51,522 bases of DNA from Alphaproteobacteria bacterium (GCA_021774445.1 JAJFJA010000053.1:1-51522); one strand, 5' to 3'; shown: positions 25,118 to 36,246, counted from the first letter of the stretch. Notes: generated by a model not told the origin, from the sequence alone. Translations and numbers: made by a program.

Positions 25118-25893
25118 CGGCGCCGATGAACGAAAATCCCAACGCCGCGATAACCACCGACGATTTGCACGCCTACGTCGATGGTCACTTGTTGCCCGAG
25201 CGGGCAGAGCAGGTCGAGGCGTATCTGGCGGCGCACCCTGAGGCGGCCGCGGAGGTCGCCGACTATCGGCGGATCAATGCGGCTCTTCATGAATCTTTCG
25301 ACGGCGTCTTCGACGAGCCGGTGCCGTCCGCTCATGCTGACCTCATCCGCCGGCGGCGCCCGCTTTTGGGGTTCCCGATGGCCGCGGCAATCGCCGGGCT
25401 GATCGTCGGGGTCGGCGCCGGTTGGTTCGCGCACGGCCTCGGCAGCGCGGATCGTGCGATCCTCGACCAGCTTGCCGAAAGTTCCAGCGCGGCCTACGTC
25501 GTCTACTCACCCGAGAAACGTCACCCGGTCGAGGTGACGGCAGCGGACGACGTCCATCTATCAGCTTGGCTGTCCAATCGCATGGGCATGAGTTTACCCA
25601 TTCCCAAACTCAACAATTTGGGGTTCGAGTTGGTCGGCGGACGCCTGATGGTCAGCGAGACATCGCCGGCCGCGCTGCTCATGTACGAAAACGACGACGG
25701 GCGTCGCGTTGTGTTGTATGTGAGGAACGACCTGCGATCGACGGACTCGACCGACATGCAGTTTGCCCGCAAAGGCGAAGCGGGCGTGGTCACATGGGCC
25801 GACGGCGCATCGGGTTTCGGGCTCGCCGGCGGATTCTCGGAGCAAGAGTTGTTGCCGGCTGCTCATCTGATCAGGGCACAACTGTCGTTATAG
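25114..25893 (+). CDS. Membrane anti-sigma factor
   Basis: 259 residues. Cytoplasmic N-terminus DDLHAYVDGHLLPERAEQVEAY split over two helices, as in RskA/ChrR-type anti-sigma domains but without the zinc Cys residues. One hydrophobic helix lies near residues 87-107 (MAAAIAGLIVGVGAGWFAHG). A periplasmic domain of about 150 residues follows. It should hold the sigma factor at the membrane until a signal releases it. The GTG start overlaps the sigma stop. Confidence 0.85.
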   Translation: MTAPMNENPNAAITTDDLHAYVDGHLLPERAEQVEAYLAAHPEAAAEVADYRRINAALHESFDGVFDEPVPSAHADLIRRRRPLLGFPMAAAIAGLIVGVGAGWFAHGLGSADRAILDQLAESSSAAYVVYSPEKRHPVEVTAADDVHLSAWLSNRMGMSLPIPKLNNLGFELVGGRLMVSETSPAALLMYENDDGRRVVLYVRNDLRSTDSTDMQFARKGEAGVVTWADGASGFGLAGGFSEQELLPAAHLIRAQLSL

Positions 25894-25932
25894 GCGATAT
25901 TATCGTTCGTATGATTTTCATGTCGGCCACAT

Positions 25933-25958
25933 GGAATAATGCCGGGGCGCTCCCGTAT
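25933..25958 (+). promoter_or_regulatory. ECF-type promoter of the SnoaL-like gene
   Basis: GGAAT (25933-25937), 16 nt, then CGTAT (25954-25958), 37 nt before the start of the next gene. Same elements and spacing as the sigma-operon promoter, so the gene is a probable direct target of the neighbouring sigma factor. Confidence 0.6.
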
Positions 25959-25995
25959 GTCAGACATCATCACAATAGAACTGGAGCGCATCACA

Positions 25996-26421
25996 ATGAG
26001 AAAGTTTTTCACTTCTGCCGTCGCCGGACTCTTGGTTTCGACGGCGATTGCCGCGCCGGCATTCGCCGGCGGTGGTGCCGACCTGGCCAAAGCGCATTTT
26101 GAGGCGATCGCGGCGGGTTTGGTCGACAAGGCGAGCGAAGCCTACACTGACACGACGAAATTCCAGTGGATCGGCGGGCCGCTCGACGGAGAGTACACCG
26201 GCAAGGCCGACATCGCAGCGCTGTGGACCAAGTTCTCAAAGGCCCAGGGCAAACTAACCGCCGAGATATCCGACGTTAAGGAAAGTGCGAACCCGAAAGG
26301 CGTGACGGTAACGGCCAACGTAAAGTTCGTCGGTAAGAATACCATCCCGGTCCGCTACGTTTTGACTTATCGGGGTGACGATCTCGTCAACGAAACCTGG
26401 CAGATCGATCCTAACCTGTGA
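25996..26421 (+). CDS. Secreted SnoaL/NTF2-like protein
   Basis: 141 residues with a signal peptide of about 24 residues ending APAFA. The mature domain (ADLAKAHFEAIAAGLVDKAS, then FQWIGGPLDGEYTGKADIAA) fits the cone-shaped SnoaL/NTF2-like fold, which binds small hydrophobic ligands or acts as a stress-induced periplasmic factor. It lies 102 nt after the anti-sigma gene behind its own ECF-type promoter. Exact function unknown. Confidence 0.8.
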   Translation: MRKFFTSAVAGLLVSTAIAAPAFAGGGADLAKAHFEAIAAGLVDKASEAYTDTTKFQWIGGPLDGEYTGKADIAALWTKFSKAQGKLTAEISDVKESANPKGVTVTANVKFVGKNTIPVRYVLTYRGDDLVNETWQIDPNL

Positions 26422-26724
26422 GGCTAATCCTTTTTGCGCCGGCTCGGCACCAACTTCGTTAAGGCCAATTCTCATTCAAAACGGTTGGTCAACGGATTGG
26501 CGTGTTTGGTGAGCGAAATCTTGCCTGGGGCCTAGGCGCCGGTCTCTAAGTCCGCGCCTAGCGCCCGGCTGGCTCACCACCGACGGCGCGATTAGCTTTG
26601 CCGCACCGCGAGGCCGGCGGCGAGGGCTCCGAACGCTTTTGTCGTATCCAGGATCGATCCGTCGCGCGCCGGCGGTTGATCCAGCATCCGCCAGGCTTAT
26701 TTGGAAAGGGCCGCGACACCGCAA
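26422..26724. other. Intergenic stretch with an imperfect hairpin
   Basis: About 300 nt without a recognisable gene. It contains CTAGGCGC (26532-26539) and GCGCCTAG (26554-26561), able to form an 8-bp stem around a 14-nt loop. This could end the SnoaL-like transcript or begin the leader of the cupin gene. Nothing else was seen. Confidence 0.4.
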
Positions 26725-27420
26725 ATGAAAGGCCCCAGCGTGAGCTACGAGCAGCCGACAATCTTGCACGCCGACCTCAGCCGCCGCGCCGTGGTGGATA
26801 CCAATGACCTGCCTTGGGTGCCGTCGCCTCAGGCGGGCATCGAGCGCCGCATGCTGGACCGCGATGGCGGTGAAGTCGCCCGAGCCACCTCTATCGTCCG
26901 CTTCGCGGCAGGCCATACCTTCCCCAAGCATCAGCATGGCGGCGGTGAGGAGTTCTTTGTCCTAGAGGGGACCTTCTCGGACCAGGATGGCGACGCCTCG
27001 GCGGGCACCTATGTCAGGAACCCGCCGGGCACCCACCATGCACCCTGGTCGGACGAGGGCTGCACCATCCTGGTCAAGTTGCGGCAGATGCGCCCCGCGG
27101 GAGAACTCCAGCTCGTCATTGATTCGAGCGCGACGGAATGGCAGACCGGGGTCATCACCGGCCACTGGACCAAATCACTTTTTACCGCCCAGGCCTGGCT
27201 GGAAAACGTCAGCCTCGAAAAGCTCGATCCCGGGACCCAAGTGCCGGCATATCTTTGCGAAGGCGGCGAGGAAATCTTCGTCGTAGACGGGTCGTTTGCA
27301 GACGATCATGGCAGCTATGCCGCCGGCGTTTGGCAACGCAATCCCCACGGCTTTAGCCATGGGCTGCGTAGCGACACGGGTTGTACCCTATGGGTCAAGC
27401 GCGGCCATCTCAGCCCCTAA
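26725..27420 (+). CDS. Double-cupin (ChrR-like) protein
   Basis: 231 residues in two cupin repeats. The first has the full metal set (HTFPKHQHGGGEEFFVLEG, then a late His in GTHHAPW). The second (EGGEEIFVVDGSFADDHG) keeps the acid residues and lacks the first His pair. This is the ChrR-type cupin found at the C-terminus of zinc anti-sigma factors, here on its own without the anti-sigma domain. Placed after an ECF locus, it could sense or repair oxidant damage. Its 3' end overlaps the convergent hutF gene by 11 nt. Confidence 0.75.
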   Translation: MKGPSVSYEQPTILHADLSRRAVVDTNDLPWVPSPQAGIERRMLDRDGGEVARATSIVRFAAGHTFPKHQHGGGEEFFVLEGTFSDQDGDASAGTYVRNPPGTHHAPWSDEGCTILVKLRQMRPAGELQLVIDSSATEWQTGVITGHWTKSLFTAQAWLENVSLEKLDPGTQVPAYLCEGGEEIFVVDGSFADDHGSYAAGVWQRNPHGFSHGLRSDTGCTLWVKRGHLSP

Positions 27421-28786
27421 GGCGACCGATCGCGGCCCTGTAGGCCTCGTCGATCTGCGCTTCTTCCTCGTGCCGCCCGTTGCGGATGACGGGTCGGCCG
27501 CTGACATAAACGTCGCGCACCGGATTACCGTGGTTGGCGAACACCGCCACGTCGAGAAGGTGCTCGTCAGCGACGTGGCACAGCGCGGCGCTGTCGGTGT
27601 CCAGTACGGCAAAGTCGGCGAACATGCCCTCGGCAATCTGGCCGATCGGTTGCCCCAGCACGTCACTGCCGGTTCTCGCCGCCGCTTCATATAAGTGCTG
27701 TCCCACCGATGGTTGCGATGTCCCGGTCAGCAGGTTGCGCCGCTGCCTGAGCAGTCTCTGTTCATATTCCAGCCAACGCAGTTCTTCGCCGGGGTCGACC
27801 GAGATCTGGCTGTCCGACCCGATGCCGAACCGCCCGCCCGCCGCAAGAAGCGCCTGTATGGGAAAAATTCCATCACCCAGGCTTGCCTCCGTTGTCGGAC
27901 ACAGACCCACCACCGCGCCACTCTCCGCCATCCGGCTTATTTCGAAGCCGTTCGCATGGGTCCCATGTACCAGGCACCAGCGCTTGTCCACTGCGGCGTG
28001 GTTGAGCAGATAATCTACTGGCCGCGCCCCCAAGGTGCTCATGCAGTCGTCGATCTCCGCCGTCTGCTCCGCAACATGGATATGAATAGGCGTTTCCGCC
28101 CCGACCGCCCGCGTCGCCGCCGCGATATCCCCACCGTTCACCGCCCGCAACGAGTGCAGGCCCAGCCCAACGCTCACCCGCCCATCGTCCTCGTTCGCGG
28201 CGATAACCGCGTCACGAATATCCAGCAGCCCGCCCACATCGTTGGCAAAACGAAGCTGACCTCCGGCCAGCGGGCGGCTATCGAACCCGCCAAGGCAATA
28301 CAGTGTCGGCAAATGGCAAATGGCGATTCCCACCCGGCGCGCCGCGCCCACCACCTGCAGCGACAGCTCGGCCCGGTTGTCATAGGGCAACCCGGCTTCG
28401 TTGTGATGCACATAGTGAAACTCGCCGACCGCCGTATAGCCGCGTTTCAGCATCTCCACATAGAGTTGCGCCGCGATCGCCGACATTTCGTCCGGGCCCA
28501 GCCGCGCCAGCGCGCCATACATCTTGTCCCGCCAAGACCAGAAGCTGTCCTCCCGATCCGCGTTCCCATGCTCGGTTAGTCCGGCGATGGCCCGTTGAAA
28601 GGCGTGGGAATGCAGATTGGGCATGCCCGGTATCACCGCGCCGCGTATCGTTACCCAGTCGGGATCGCTCGGCTCTTCGTCGGCCGATAGGCCGGTGATC
28701 ACACCGCCGTCGTCCACATCGATCCGCAGGTTATGGCGCCATCCCTCAGCCGTCAGCGCCCGCTCAACGAGCAGTGTCGTTGTCAC
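27410..28786 (-). CDS. hutF: Formimidoylglutamate deiminase
   Basis: 458-residue amidohydrolase that converts N-formimidoyl-L-glutamate to N-formyl-L-glutamate and ammonia in the five-step histidine pathway. The metal site is visible: HSHAFQRAI near residue 59, HIHVAEQTAEI, LVHGTH, and GSDSQ with the catalytic Asp. Length and motifs match HutF rather than guanine or cytosine deaminases. It overlaps hutG by 4 nt, so hutG-hutF are co-transcribed from the promoter region before hutG. Confidence 0.93.
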   Translation of the reverse strand: MTTTLLVERALTAEGWRHNLRIDVDDGGVITGLSADEEPSDPDWVTIRGAVIPGMPNLHSHAFQRAIAGLTEHGNADREDSFWSWRDKMYGALARLGPDEMSAIAAQLYVEMLKRGYTAVGEFHYVHHNEAGLPYDNRAELSLQVVGAARRVGIAICHLPTLYCLGGFDSRPLAGGQLRFANDVGGLLDIRDAVIAANEDDGRVSVGLGLHSLRAVNGGDIAAATRAVGAETPIHIHVAEQTAEIDDCMSTLGARPVDYLLNHAAVDKRWCLVHGTHANGFEISRMAESGAVVGLCPTTEASLGDGIFPIQALLAAGGRFGIGSDSQISVDPGEELRWLEYEQRLLRQRRNLLTGTSQPSVGQHLYEAAARTGSDVLGQPIGQIAEGMFADFAVLDTDSAALCHVADEHLLDVAVFANHGNPVRDVYVSGRPVIRNGRHEEEAQIDEAYRAAIGRLRG

Positions 28787-29592
28787 CCCCAGGTCTCCGC
28801 CGCGCCTTCGCAGTAGGTCGTAACCAGACGCAAGATCAGATCCCGGATCGCGGCGGCGGACTCATCGCTCAGCGCGTTCTCCAGCACCGGGTCGAGATAG
28901 GCGTCCTGGCGCAACTCAAGCTGGATCGCATGGATGCCACTCTTCGGCGCCCCGTAATGCTGTGTGATGTAACCGCCCTTGAAGAAGCCGTTCAGCACCG
29001 ACGAATAAACTTCCTGTCGCGCCGCCACCGAATAGACAGCGTCTTGTAAGCCCGGGTCGCAACTCGCCCCGCCGGCGGTACCGATATTCAGCACCGGAAA
29101 CCCCATCGCCGCCAGCGCCGGAACTTGCGCCCGAATGGAATGCGCATCCCACAACAAGGCATAACCGTGCCGCGCCCGAATTGTCTCCAACGCAGTCCTT
29201 AGTTTGTCGTGATAGGGCTGCCAGTAGGTCTCGATCCGACGCGAAAGTTCGGCCGCATCAGGTGCCCGGCCCTGCAGATAAAGCGCCTTGCCATCGAACG
29301 TTTCGGGGGCGACCACGCTCGAGACCCGGCGCTCGGAATAGAGCGAGCGGTTGTCCGGGCTGCGGTTCAGGTCCGCGGCATATCGGGTCGTCTTTGCGGA
29401 GATCATCGACGCCCCCAAACGCGCCGCAATCGGGGCATAGAGCTTCTCCACCTGCCAGTCGGTATCCACCAGCGTCCGCCCGGTCTCCGTCAGGGTCGGT
29501 GCGATCTCCGCCGGGATGCTCGTGCCGCTATGCGGAGAGCTGATAAGCAGCGGCGATGGCCCTTCCACGAAGTCGAACAAGGCGGCGGTCAT
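28783..29592 (-). CDS. hutG: N-formylglutamate deformylase (amidohydrolase)
   Basis: 269 residues. Cleaves N-formyl-L-glutamate to L-glutamate and formate, the last step after HutF. The FGase domain shows ISSPHSGTSIP, DTDWQVEKLY, RYAADLNRSPDN and LLWDAHSI, which hold the metal-binding residues. Its start is divergent from hutI across 75 nt. Confidence 0.93.
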   Translation of the reverse strand: MTAALFDFVEGPSPLLISSPHSGTSIPAEIAPTLTETGRTLVDTDWQVEKLYAPIAARLGASMISAKTTRYAADLNRSPDNRSLYSERRVSSVVAPETFDGKALYLQGRAPDAAELSRRIETYWQPYHDKLRTALETIRARHGYALLWDAHSIRAQVPALAAMGFPVLNIGTAGGASCDPGLQDAVYSVAARQEVYSSVLNGFFKGGYITQHYGAPKSGIHAIQLELRQDAYLDPVLENALSDESAAAIRDLILRLVTTYCEGAAETWG

Positions 29593-29629
29593 AATCCCAT
29601 AACCATTTGGCGGACAAGGAGAATTAGCC

Positions 29630-29653
29630 TATACACATAGACTGCCATATACA
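29630..29653. promoter_or_regulatory. Paired TATACA elements between hutG and hutI
   Basis: The 75-nt divergent spacer holds TATACA at 29630-29635 and again at 29648-29653, an 18-bp direct repeat. They resemble half-sites of the HutC operator (TGTA-N2-TACA), although a full palindrome is not present. Probable control point for hutG-hutF and hutI. Confidence 0.4.
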
Positions 29654-29667
29654 CCTCGAAAAGCGCC

Positions 29668-30894
29668 ATGCCGATAGTGATCGATCACATCAACGCGGCC
29701 GCCATGAGCGGCAGCCACGGCACGCCCTATGGCACCGTCACCGACGCCGCCATCGTCATCGATGACGAACACATTGCCTGGCTCGGGCCTCGTGCCGAAC
29801 TACCGTCATCTTACCAGAACATCGCGCCTGTCGACGGCCAAGGCGCCTGGGCTCTCCCAGGATTGATCGATTGCCACACTCATATCGTCTATGGCGGCAT
29901 GCGGGCGGGTGAGTTCGAACAGCGTCTGCAAGGCGTCAGTTACGAAGAGATCGCCCGCCGGGGCGGCGGCATCCGCTCGACGGTCGCCATGACCCGCGCG
30001 GCGTCTCTGGAGGAGCTTGTCGACAGTGCCACGGCCAGGCTGGTCGAACTTCGCCGAGAAGGCGTCACCCTGGTCGAAATAAAATCCGGCTACGGCCTCA
30101 ACCTCGAGACCGAGCGCAAGCAACTGATCGCCGCGGGGCAAGCCGCCGAGCGCGCCGGCGTCGATGTCCGCCGCAGCTTCCTCGGCGCCCACACCATTCC
30201 GCCGGAGTACGACGGCAACGCCGACGACTACATCGATCTGGTCTGCGATGGGATGTTGCCCGCGCTCGCGCGCGAAGGCCTGATCGACGCCGTCGACGCC
30301 TTCTGCGAGACCATCGGTTTCACCCCGGCCCAAACCCGCCGTGTCTTCGAAACCGCCCGCGCCCACGACCTGCCGGTAAAACTCCACGCCGACCAACTCA
30401 CCAACGGCGGCGGTGCCGCGCTCGCGGCTGAGTTCGACGCCCTCTCCGCCGACCATGTGGAATTCTGCGACGAGGCCGGCGCCCGTGCCATGGCCGCCCA
30501 CGGCACCGCCGCCGTTCTGCTCCCCGGCGCGTACTACTTTCTCGGCGAGACCCAAAAGCCGCCGATCGACCTGTTCCGCCGCCACAAGGTCTCCATGGCG
30601 GTCTCCACCGACAGCAACCCCGGCTCCTCCCCGACCACCTCGCTGTTGCTCATGCTCAGCATGGCCTGCACCTTCTTCCGCCTCACCCCGGAAGAAGCCC
30701 TAACCGGCATCACCGCCGCCGCCCAAGCCCTCGGCGCCACCCCCGACCACGGCACGCTAACCCCCGGCGCCCTCGCCAACATAGCCTTCTTCAACATCAC
30801 CCAACCCGCCGAACTCGCCTACCACATCGGCCACAACCCGTGTGTCGGGCGGTGCTATCGCGGTCGGCTGTCGCTCGACGGATGGCCGAGCTGA
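29668..30894 (+). CDS. hutI: Imidazolonepropionase
   Basis: 408-residue amidohydrolase opening 4-imidazolone-5-propionate to N-formimidoyl-L-glutamate. Motifs: [26 protein letters not shown] with [29 protein letters not shown] and [10 protein letters not shown], all characteristic of HutI. The typical GC-rich third positions are strong in the last 300 nt. Transcribed away from hutG-hutF. Confidence 0.94.
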   Translation: MPIVIDHINAAAMSGSHGTPYGTVTDAAIVIDDEHIAWLGPRAELPSSYQNIAPVDGQGAWALPGLIDCHTHIVYGGMRAGEFEQRLQGVSYEEIARRGGGIRSTVAMTRAASLEELVDSATARLVELRREGVTLVEIKSGYGLNLETERKQLIAAGQAAERAGVDVRRSFLGAHTIPPEYDGNADDYIDLVCDGMLPALAREGLIDAVDAFCETIGFTPAQTRRVFETARAHDLPVKLHADQLTNGGGAALAAEFDALSADHVEFCDEAGARAMAAHGTAAVLLPGAYYFLGETQKPPIDLFRRHKVSMAVSTDSNPGSSPTTSLLLMLSMACTFFRLTPEEALTGITAAAQALGATPDHGTLTPGALANIAFFNITQPAELAYHIGHNPCVGRCYRGRLSLDGWPS

Positions 30895-31006
30895 AACAAC
30901 GCAAAGCCTTCGTGAATTTGAAGCGTACGAGTGGACTACTTGTCGAAAGCCAAAGGCATTACTACTTGTGATCTGCTATGGCGCAGCGACGGCGAGGAGG
31001 TTTGGC

Positions 31007-31255
31007 GTGTTCTGTCTAAAAACAAGCGACCATTGGGATATTGTCGACGGGTGGGCGGTGCTGAACGGCACGCTCGATGACGTCTATCCTCAAGAAATAA
31101 GGATACTCGTGAGTTCGGATGTTCTCATGAGGGATTTCGGTTCCGGTCCAGACAATCTACTTGAGACTGTTCGTGCACACCACAAGGAGATTGTGAAACA
31201 GGCAGCTCGACGAATTCCAGACCGTCTCCGAGAAGGCACGATTGTCTTAGGTTAG
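31007..31255 (+). CDS. Small protein, DUF1488-like
   Basis: 82 residues, chosen by a GTG at 31007 with AGGAGG 6 nt upstream (30995-31000); longer readings overlap hutI. The C-terminal half (EIRILVSSDVLMRDFG, then ETVRAHHKEIVKQAARR) resembles DUF1488 proteins, of unknown function. Its codon use is visibly less GC-biased than in hutI and hutH, suggesting a separate history. It ends 4 nt before the convergent hutH stop. Confidence 0.6.
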   Translation: MFCLKTSDHWDIVDGWAVLNGTLDDVYPQEIRILVSSDVLMRDFGSGPDNLLETVRAHHKEIVKQAARRIPDRLREGTIVLG

Positions 31256-31259
31256 TACG

Positions 31260-32780
31260 CTAGCCCAACACTGCCCCCACGAACCGCCGAAACACCCCGT
31301 CCCGTACCAGTGTCTTCGCCGCCGCCAAGTCCCGCGCCCAGTAGCGGTCCTTGTCATAGAACGCCACTTCGCCGCGGATCACCGCATGCGCCTCGGCCAG
31401 CTTCGGTGATGTGACCATCGGCGCGTGAAACTCGATCCCTTGCGCTGCTGCCAGCAGTTCTACCGCGACGATGCCGGCGACGTTGTCGGCCATCTCACCC
31501 AGGCGCCGGGCGGCGAAGGTGGCCATCGAGACATGGTCCTCTTGGTTGGCCGACGTCGGCAGCGAATCCACGCTGGCCGGGTGGGCGAGGGACTTGTTCT
31601 CCGACGCCAGCGCCGCCGCCGTCACTTGCGCGATCATGAAACCGGAATTGAGCCCGCCGTCGGCCACCAGGAACGCCGGCAGGCCGCTCATCGCCGGGTC
31701 CATCAGCAGGGCAATGCGCCGCTCCGACAACGCCCCGACTTCCGCCAGCGCCACCGCGATGATGTCCGCCGCCATCGCCACCGGCTCCGCATGGAAGTTC
31801 CCACCCGACAGCACCGCGCCGTCCTCGGCGAACACCAGCGGGTTGTCCGACACCGCATTTGCCTCGGTGACCAATACCTGTCCGGCGTAGCGCAGATTGT
31901 CCAAGCATGCCCCCATCACTTGCGGCTGACAGCGCAGGGAGTAGGGATCCTGCACCCGCGTGCAGTCCAAATGGCTCTGGCGGATTTGGCTACCCACCAT
32001 CAGGTCGCGATAGACCGCCGCCATCTGCTGTTGGCCCGGCTGCCCCCGCACGGCTTGAATGCGCGCGTCGAACGGCGCGTCCGATCCCTTCACCGCATCC
32101 ACACACAAAGCCCCGGCCACGGTCGCGGCGGCAAACGCGTCATCGGCCGCGAACAGTCCCTCGAGCGCCAGCGCCGTCGAGACCTGCGTGCCGTTGAGCA
32201 GCGCCAACCCTTCTTTCGGCCCCAGAACCAGCGGTTCAAGACCGGCCCGCTTCAGCCCCGCCGCCGCGTCGATCACCTCGCCCTTGTGCGTGACCTCACC
32301 AACCCCGATCAGCGCCGCCGCCATGTGCGCGAGTGGTGCCAGATCACCGGAAGCGCCGACGGAGCCCTTGGCCGGAATGACCGGAAGCACATCGGCCTCA
32401 GCGAGCCGCAACAGGGCTTCGACGGTCGCCCAGGCCACACCGGAATAGCCCTGCGCCAGCGACGCCGCTTTCAGCGCCAGGATCAGCCGTACCGTGCTTT
32501 CCGCCAGCGGCGCGCCGGTGCCGGTGGCATGACTCAGCACCAAATTGCGCTGCAACAGCGCCAGTTGATCGCCCGGAATGCTGGTATTCGCCAGCCGGCC
32601 AAAACCGGTATTGATGCCATAGACGGTTTCGCCACGCGCGACGATGTCAGCGACCGTCTGTTGCGCCGCCTCGACACCCGGGCGACAGCCAGGATCGAGC
32701 TTGAACCCGCTACCTTCCGACACCTGCCGCCACACGGCGAGAGGGACTGACCCAGGATTCAGCTGCACCACATCTGCCAT
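31260..32780 (-). CDS. hutH: Histidine ammonia-lyase
   Basis: 506 residues (family about 500-510). Deaminates L-histidine to urocanate. The self-forming MIO cofactor triad Ala143-Ser144-Gly145 lies in [15 protein letters not shown], and the inner Tyr in [11 protein letters not shown] is present, as are the HutH segments FHAPM and NQEDHVSM. It lies 9 nt downstream of hutU on the same strand, so hutU-hutH form one unit. Confidence 0.95.
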   Translation of the reverse strand: MADVVQLNPGSVPLAVWRQVSEGSGFKLDPGCRPGVEAAQQTVADIVARGETVYGINTGFGRLANTSIPGDQLALLQRNLVLSHATGTGAPLAESTVRLILALKAASLAQGYSGVAWATVEALLRLAEADVLPVIPAKGSVGASGDLAPLAHMAAALIGVGEVTHKGEVIDAAAGLKRAGLEPLVLGPKEGLALLNGTQVSTALALEGLFAADDAFAAATVAGALCVDAVKGSDAPFDARIQAVRGQPGQQQMAAVYRDLMVGSQIRQSHLDCTRVQDPYSLRCQPQVMGACLDNLRYAGQVLVTEANAVSDNPLVFAEDGAVLSGGNFHAEPVAMAADIIAVALAEVGALSERRIALLMDPAMSGLPAFLVADGGLNSGFMIAQVTAAALASENKSLAHPASVDSLPTSANQEDHVSMATFAARRLGEMADNVAGIVAVELLAAAQGIEFHAPMVTSPKLAEAHAVIRGEVAFYDKDRYWARDLAAAKTLVRDGVFRRFVGAVLG

Positions 32781-32789
32781 GGTTTCCCC

Positions 32790-34475
<1,686 letters not shown>

Positions 34476-34510
34476 GTATTCCCCCGTCATCCTCGCAAGT
34501 GCATAGACAT

Positions 34511-34520
34511 GTATATACAA
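34511..34520. promoter_or_regulatory. HutC-type operator
   Basis: TGTATATACA is a perfect palindrome matching the reported TGTA-N2-TACA core of HutC sites in pseudomonads. It lies 35 nt before the hutU start, a position suited to repression by HutC with urocanate as inducer. No hutC gene is in this window. Confidence 0.55.
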
Positions 34521-34627
34521 CAGGGTGCATCCGCCGTCACGACTTCATCTCGGAGATCCCGCGCCGCCCCGGCAGCCACTCGCGTATCGTCTTTCATGGA
34601 TTAAGAGAATTCTGAATGATTGTTCAT

Positions 34628-34734
34628 TGAAAATAACCGTTTTTCATGACATATCAAGTTTGTGAACTAAAATTCGAATAGTTCGAATAGCAGGCGCGTT
34701 TTTCACGGATCTCATGAAAAATAACCAGTTTTCA
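34628..34734. repeat. Duplicated TGAAAA-N7/8-TTTTCA palindromes before and over the fic start
   Basis: Copy A at 34628-34646 and copy B at 34715-34734 have identical TGAAAA / TTTTCA arms and share an ATAACC core. Copy B overlaps the first codons of fic. Between them lies an exact tandem repeat of the 9-mer TTCGAATAG (34673-34690). The AT-rich context contrasts with the surrounding GC-rich DNA. Probable operator array. Confidence 0.6.
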
Positions 34735-36246
34735 GGCCCAGTAAGCGTTTTTCAGGAAAGTCGGCTGCCGGAGGTGGCTTTGCCTGTTGGCTATGCAGCC
34801 CTGATTGGGGCGTACGATCTCCAGGTGCCGCTGCCACTTATCCTTTGTGCCATCGGCAAGCGCCATAAAATCTACGAAGAAAACGACTGGCGCATCTATA
34901 CCCCGCGTTATGAACCGCAAGCCACCATTGAGGGGCATTTGGTCTTTGCCCTTAAATATGAAGGGCTTGACCTTGCCATCTTGAAGAGACTTTTCGACAC
35001 GGTGTCGCCCGCTGATCTTGAAACGATCGTCCGCGCAAAGCCCACGAGCACCTATATGCGGCGTATCTGGTTTCTCTATGAGTGGCTGTTGGATCGCAAA
35101 CTCGACCTGCCTGATGCGGCGACCGGCACCTATGCCGAAATCGTTGATCCCAAGCAGCAGTGGGCAGTTAAAGGGGAAACGTCCAAGCGGCACCGCGTGC
35201 GCAACAACCTGCCTGGCACCAGATTGTTTTGTCCACTCGTCCGCCGAACAGAAGCACTTGAGCGCTTCGTAGAGGCGAAACTTGACCAACAGGCAGGTGC
35301 CGTTGTCGGCAAAATATCAGCCGGCGTCCTGGCACGCACGGCAGCCTTTTTGCTTCTAAAGGACTCAAAGTCCAGCTATGCAATCGAAGGAGAGACACCG
35401 CCGCAAACGCGCATTCAGCGTTGGGGTAAGGCCATCGGAGAGGCTGGAAGACACCCGCTCGATGTGGATGAGTTTCTACGCTTGCAGCGTATTGTGATCG
35501 GCAATGAGCGTTTCACGCGCCTTGGCTTTCGCGATGAAGGGGGCTTTGTCGGAGAGCATGAGCGGGACAGCCGCGTGCCGCTTCCCGTCCATATCAGCGC
35601 TCGCCACGAAGACTTACCTGCACTCGTGCAAGGTATGATTGATTTTGATCTTGAGTTTGCAGGCGGCATTGATCCCGTGATCGCGGCTTCTGTCCTCGCC
35701 TTTGGGTTCGTTTACATTCACCCCTTTGAAGATGGCAACGGGCGGCTTCATCGTTATCTGATCCATCATGTTTTGACGGCGCGCGGCTTCACCCCAACCG
35801 GTATCGTGTTCCCAGTATCATCCGCGATCCTGGAGAGAATTGATGACTACCGGAGCGTTCTTGAGAGCTATTCCGGCCGGCTCCTTCCCCTCGTTAGGTG
35901 GGAGCCTACCGAGAAGATGAATGTTCGCGTCCTGAACGATACGGGGGATTTCTACAAGTATTTTGATGCGACGCCACACGCAGAGTTTCTGTTCGAGTGC
36001 GTACGGAAAACCGTAGAAAACGACCTGCCCGAAGAGGTTGCCTACCTGGAACGCTACGATAAATTCAAGACCCAGGTGGAGGCGCTAATGGAAATGCCAG
36101 CGTCTACGGTCGATCTGCTATTCAGTTTGCTGAAGCAAAACGGTGGGGTGCTTTCAAAGCGCGCGCGTAACAAAGAGTTCGCCGCATTGACGGACGATGA
36201 GGCGACGCGGTTTGAGCGAATTTACCAAGGGCTGCTTGAGACCTGA
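34714..36246 (+). CDS. Fic-domain protein (class II, probable AMP-transferase)
   Basis: 510 residues. The Fic motif HPFEDGNGRLHR begins at His336, the catalytic residue. The inhibitory motif S221-Y-A-I-E225-G226 lies N-terminal to it, defining class II. This glutamate normally blocks productive ATP binding until displaced. An N-terminal region of about 200 residues and a C-terminal, winged-helix-like tail (LLFSLLKQNGGVLSKRARN) flank the core. Such solitary Fic proteins modify a protein Ser/Thr/Tyr with AMP, and some repress their own genes. Its moderate GC and the AT-rich upstream region suggest acquisition. Confidence 0.87.
   Translation: MKNNQFSGPVSVFQESRLPEVALPVGYAALIGAYDLQVPLPLILCAIGKRHKIYEENDWRIYTPRYEPQATIEGHLVFALKYEGLDLAILKRLFDTVSPADLETIVRAKPTSTYMRRIWFLYEWLLDRKLDLPDAATGTYAEIVDPKQQWAVKGETSKRHRVRNNLPGTRLFCPLVRRTEALERFVEAKLDQQAGAVVGKISAGVLARTAAFLLLKDSKSSYAIEGETPPQTRIQRWGKAIGEAGRHPLDVDEFLRLQRIVIGNERFTRLGFRDEGGFVGEHERDSRVPLPVHISARHEDLPALVQGMIDFDLEFAGGIDPVIAASVLAFGFVYIHPFEDGNGRLHRYLIHHVLTARGFTPTGIVFPVSSAILERIDDYRSVLESYSGRLLPLVRWEPTEKMNVRVLNDTGDFYKYFDATPHAEFLFECVRKTVENDLPEEVAYLERYDKFKTQVEALMEMPASTVDLLFSLLKQNGGVLSKRARNKEFAALTDDEATRFERIYQGLLET

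Noticed and set aside
31425..32750. Long open frame (441 codons) antisense to hutH
   Set aside because: It mirrors a clear histidine ammonia-lyase gene, has Arg/His-rich composition typical of the antisense of GC-rich codons, and no recognisable domain.
34476..34520. Extended N-terminus for hutU reading back through the palindrome
   Set aside because: The extra 15 residues come from operator DNA. The start at 34475 gives the normal protein length and has a purine-rich ribosome site.
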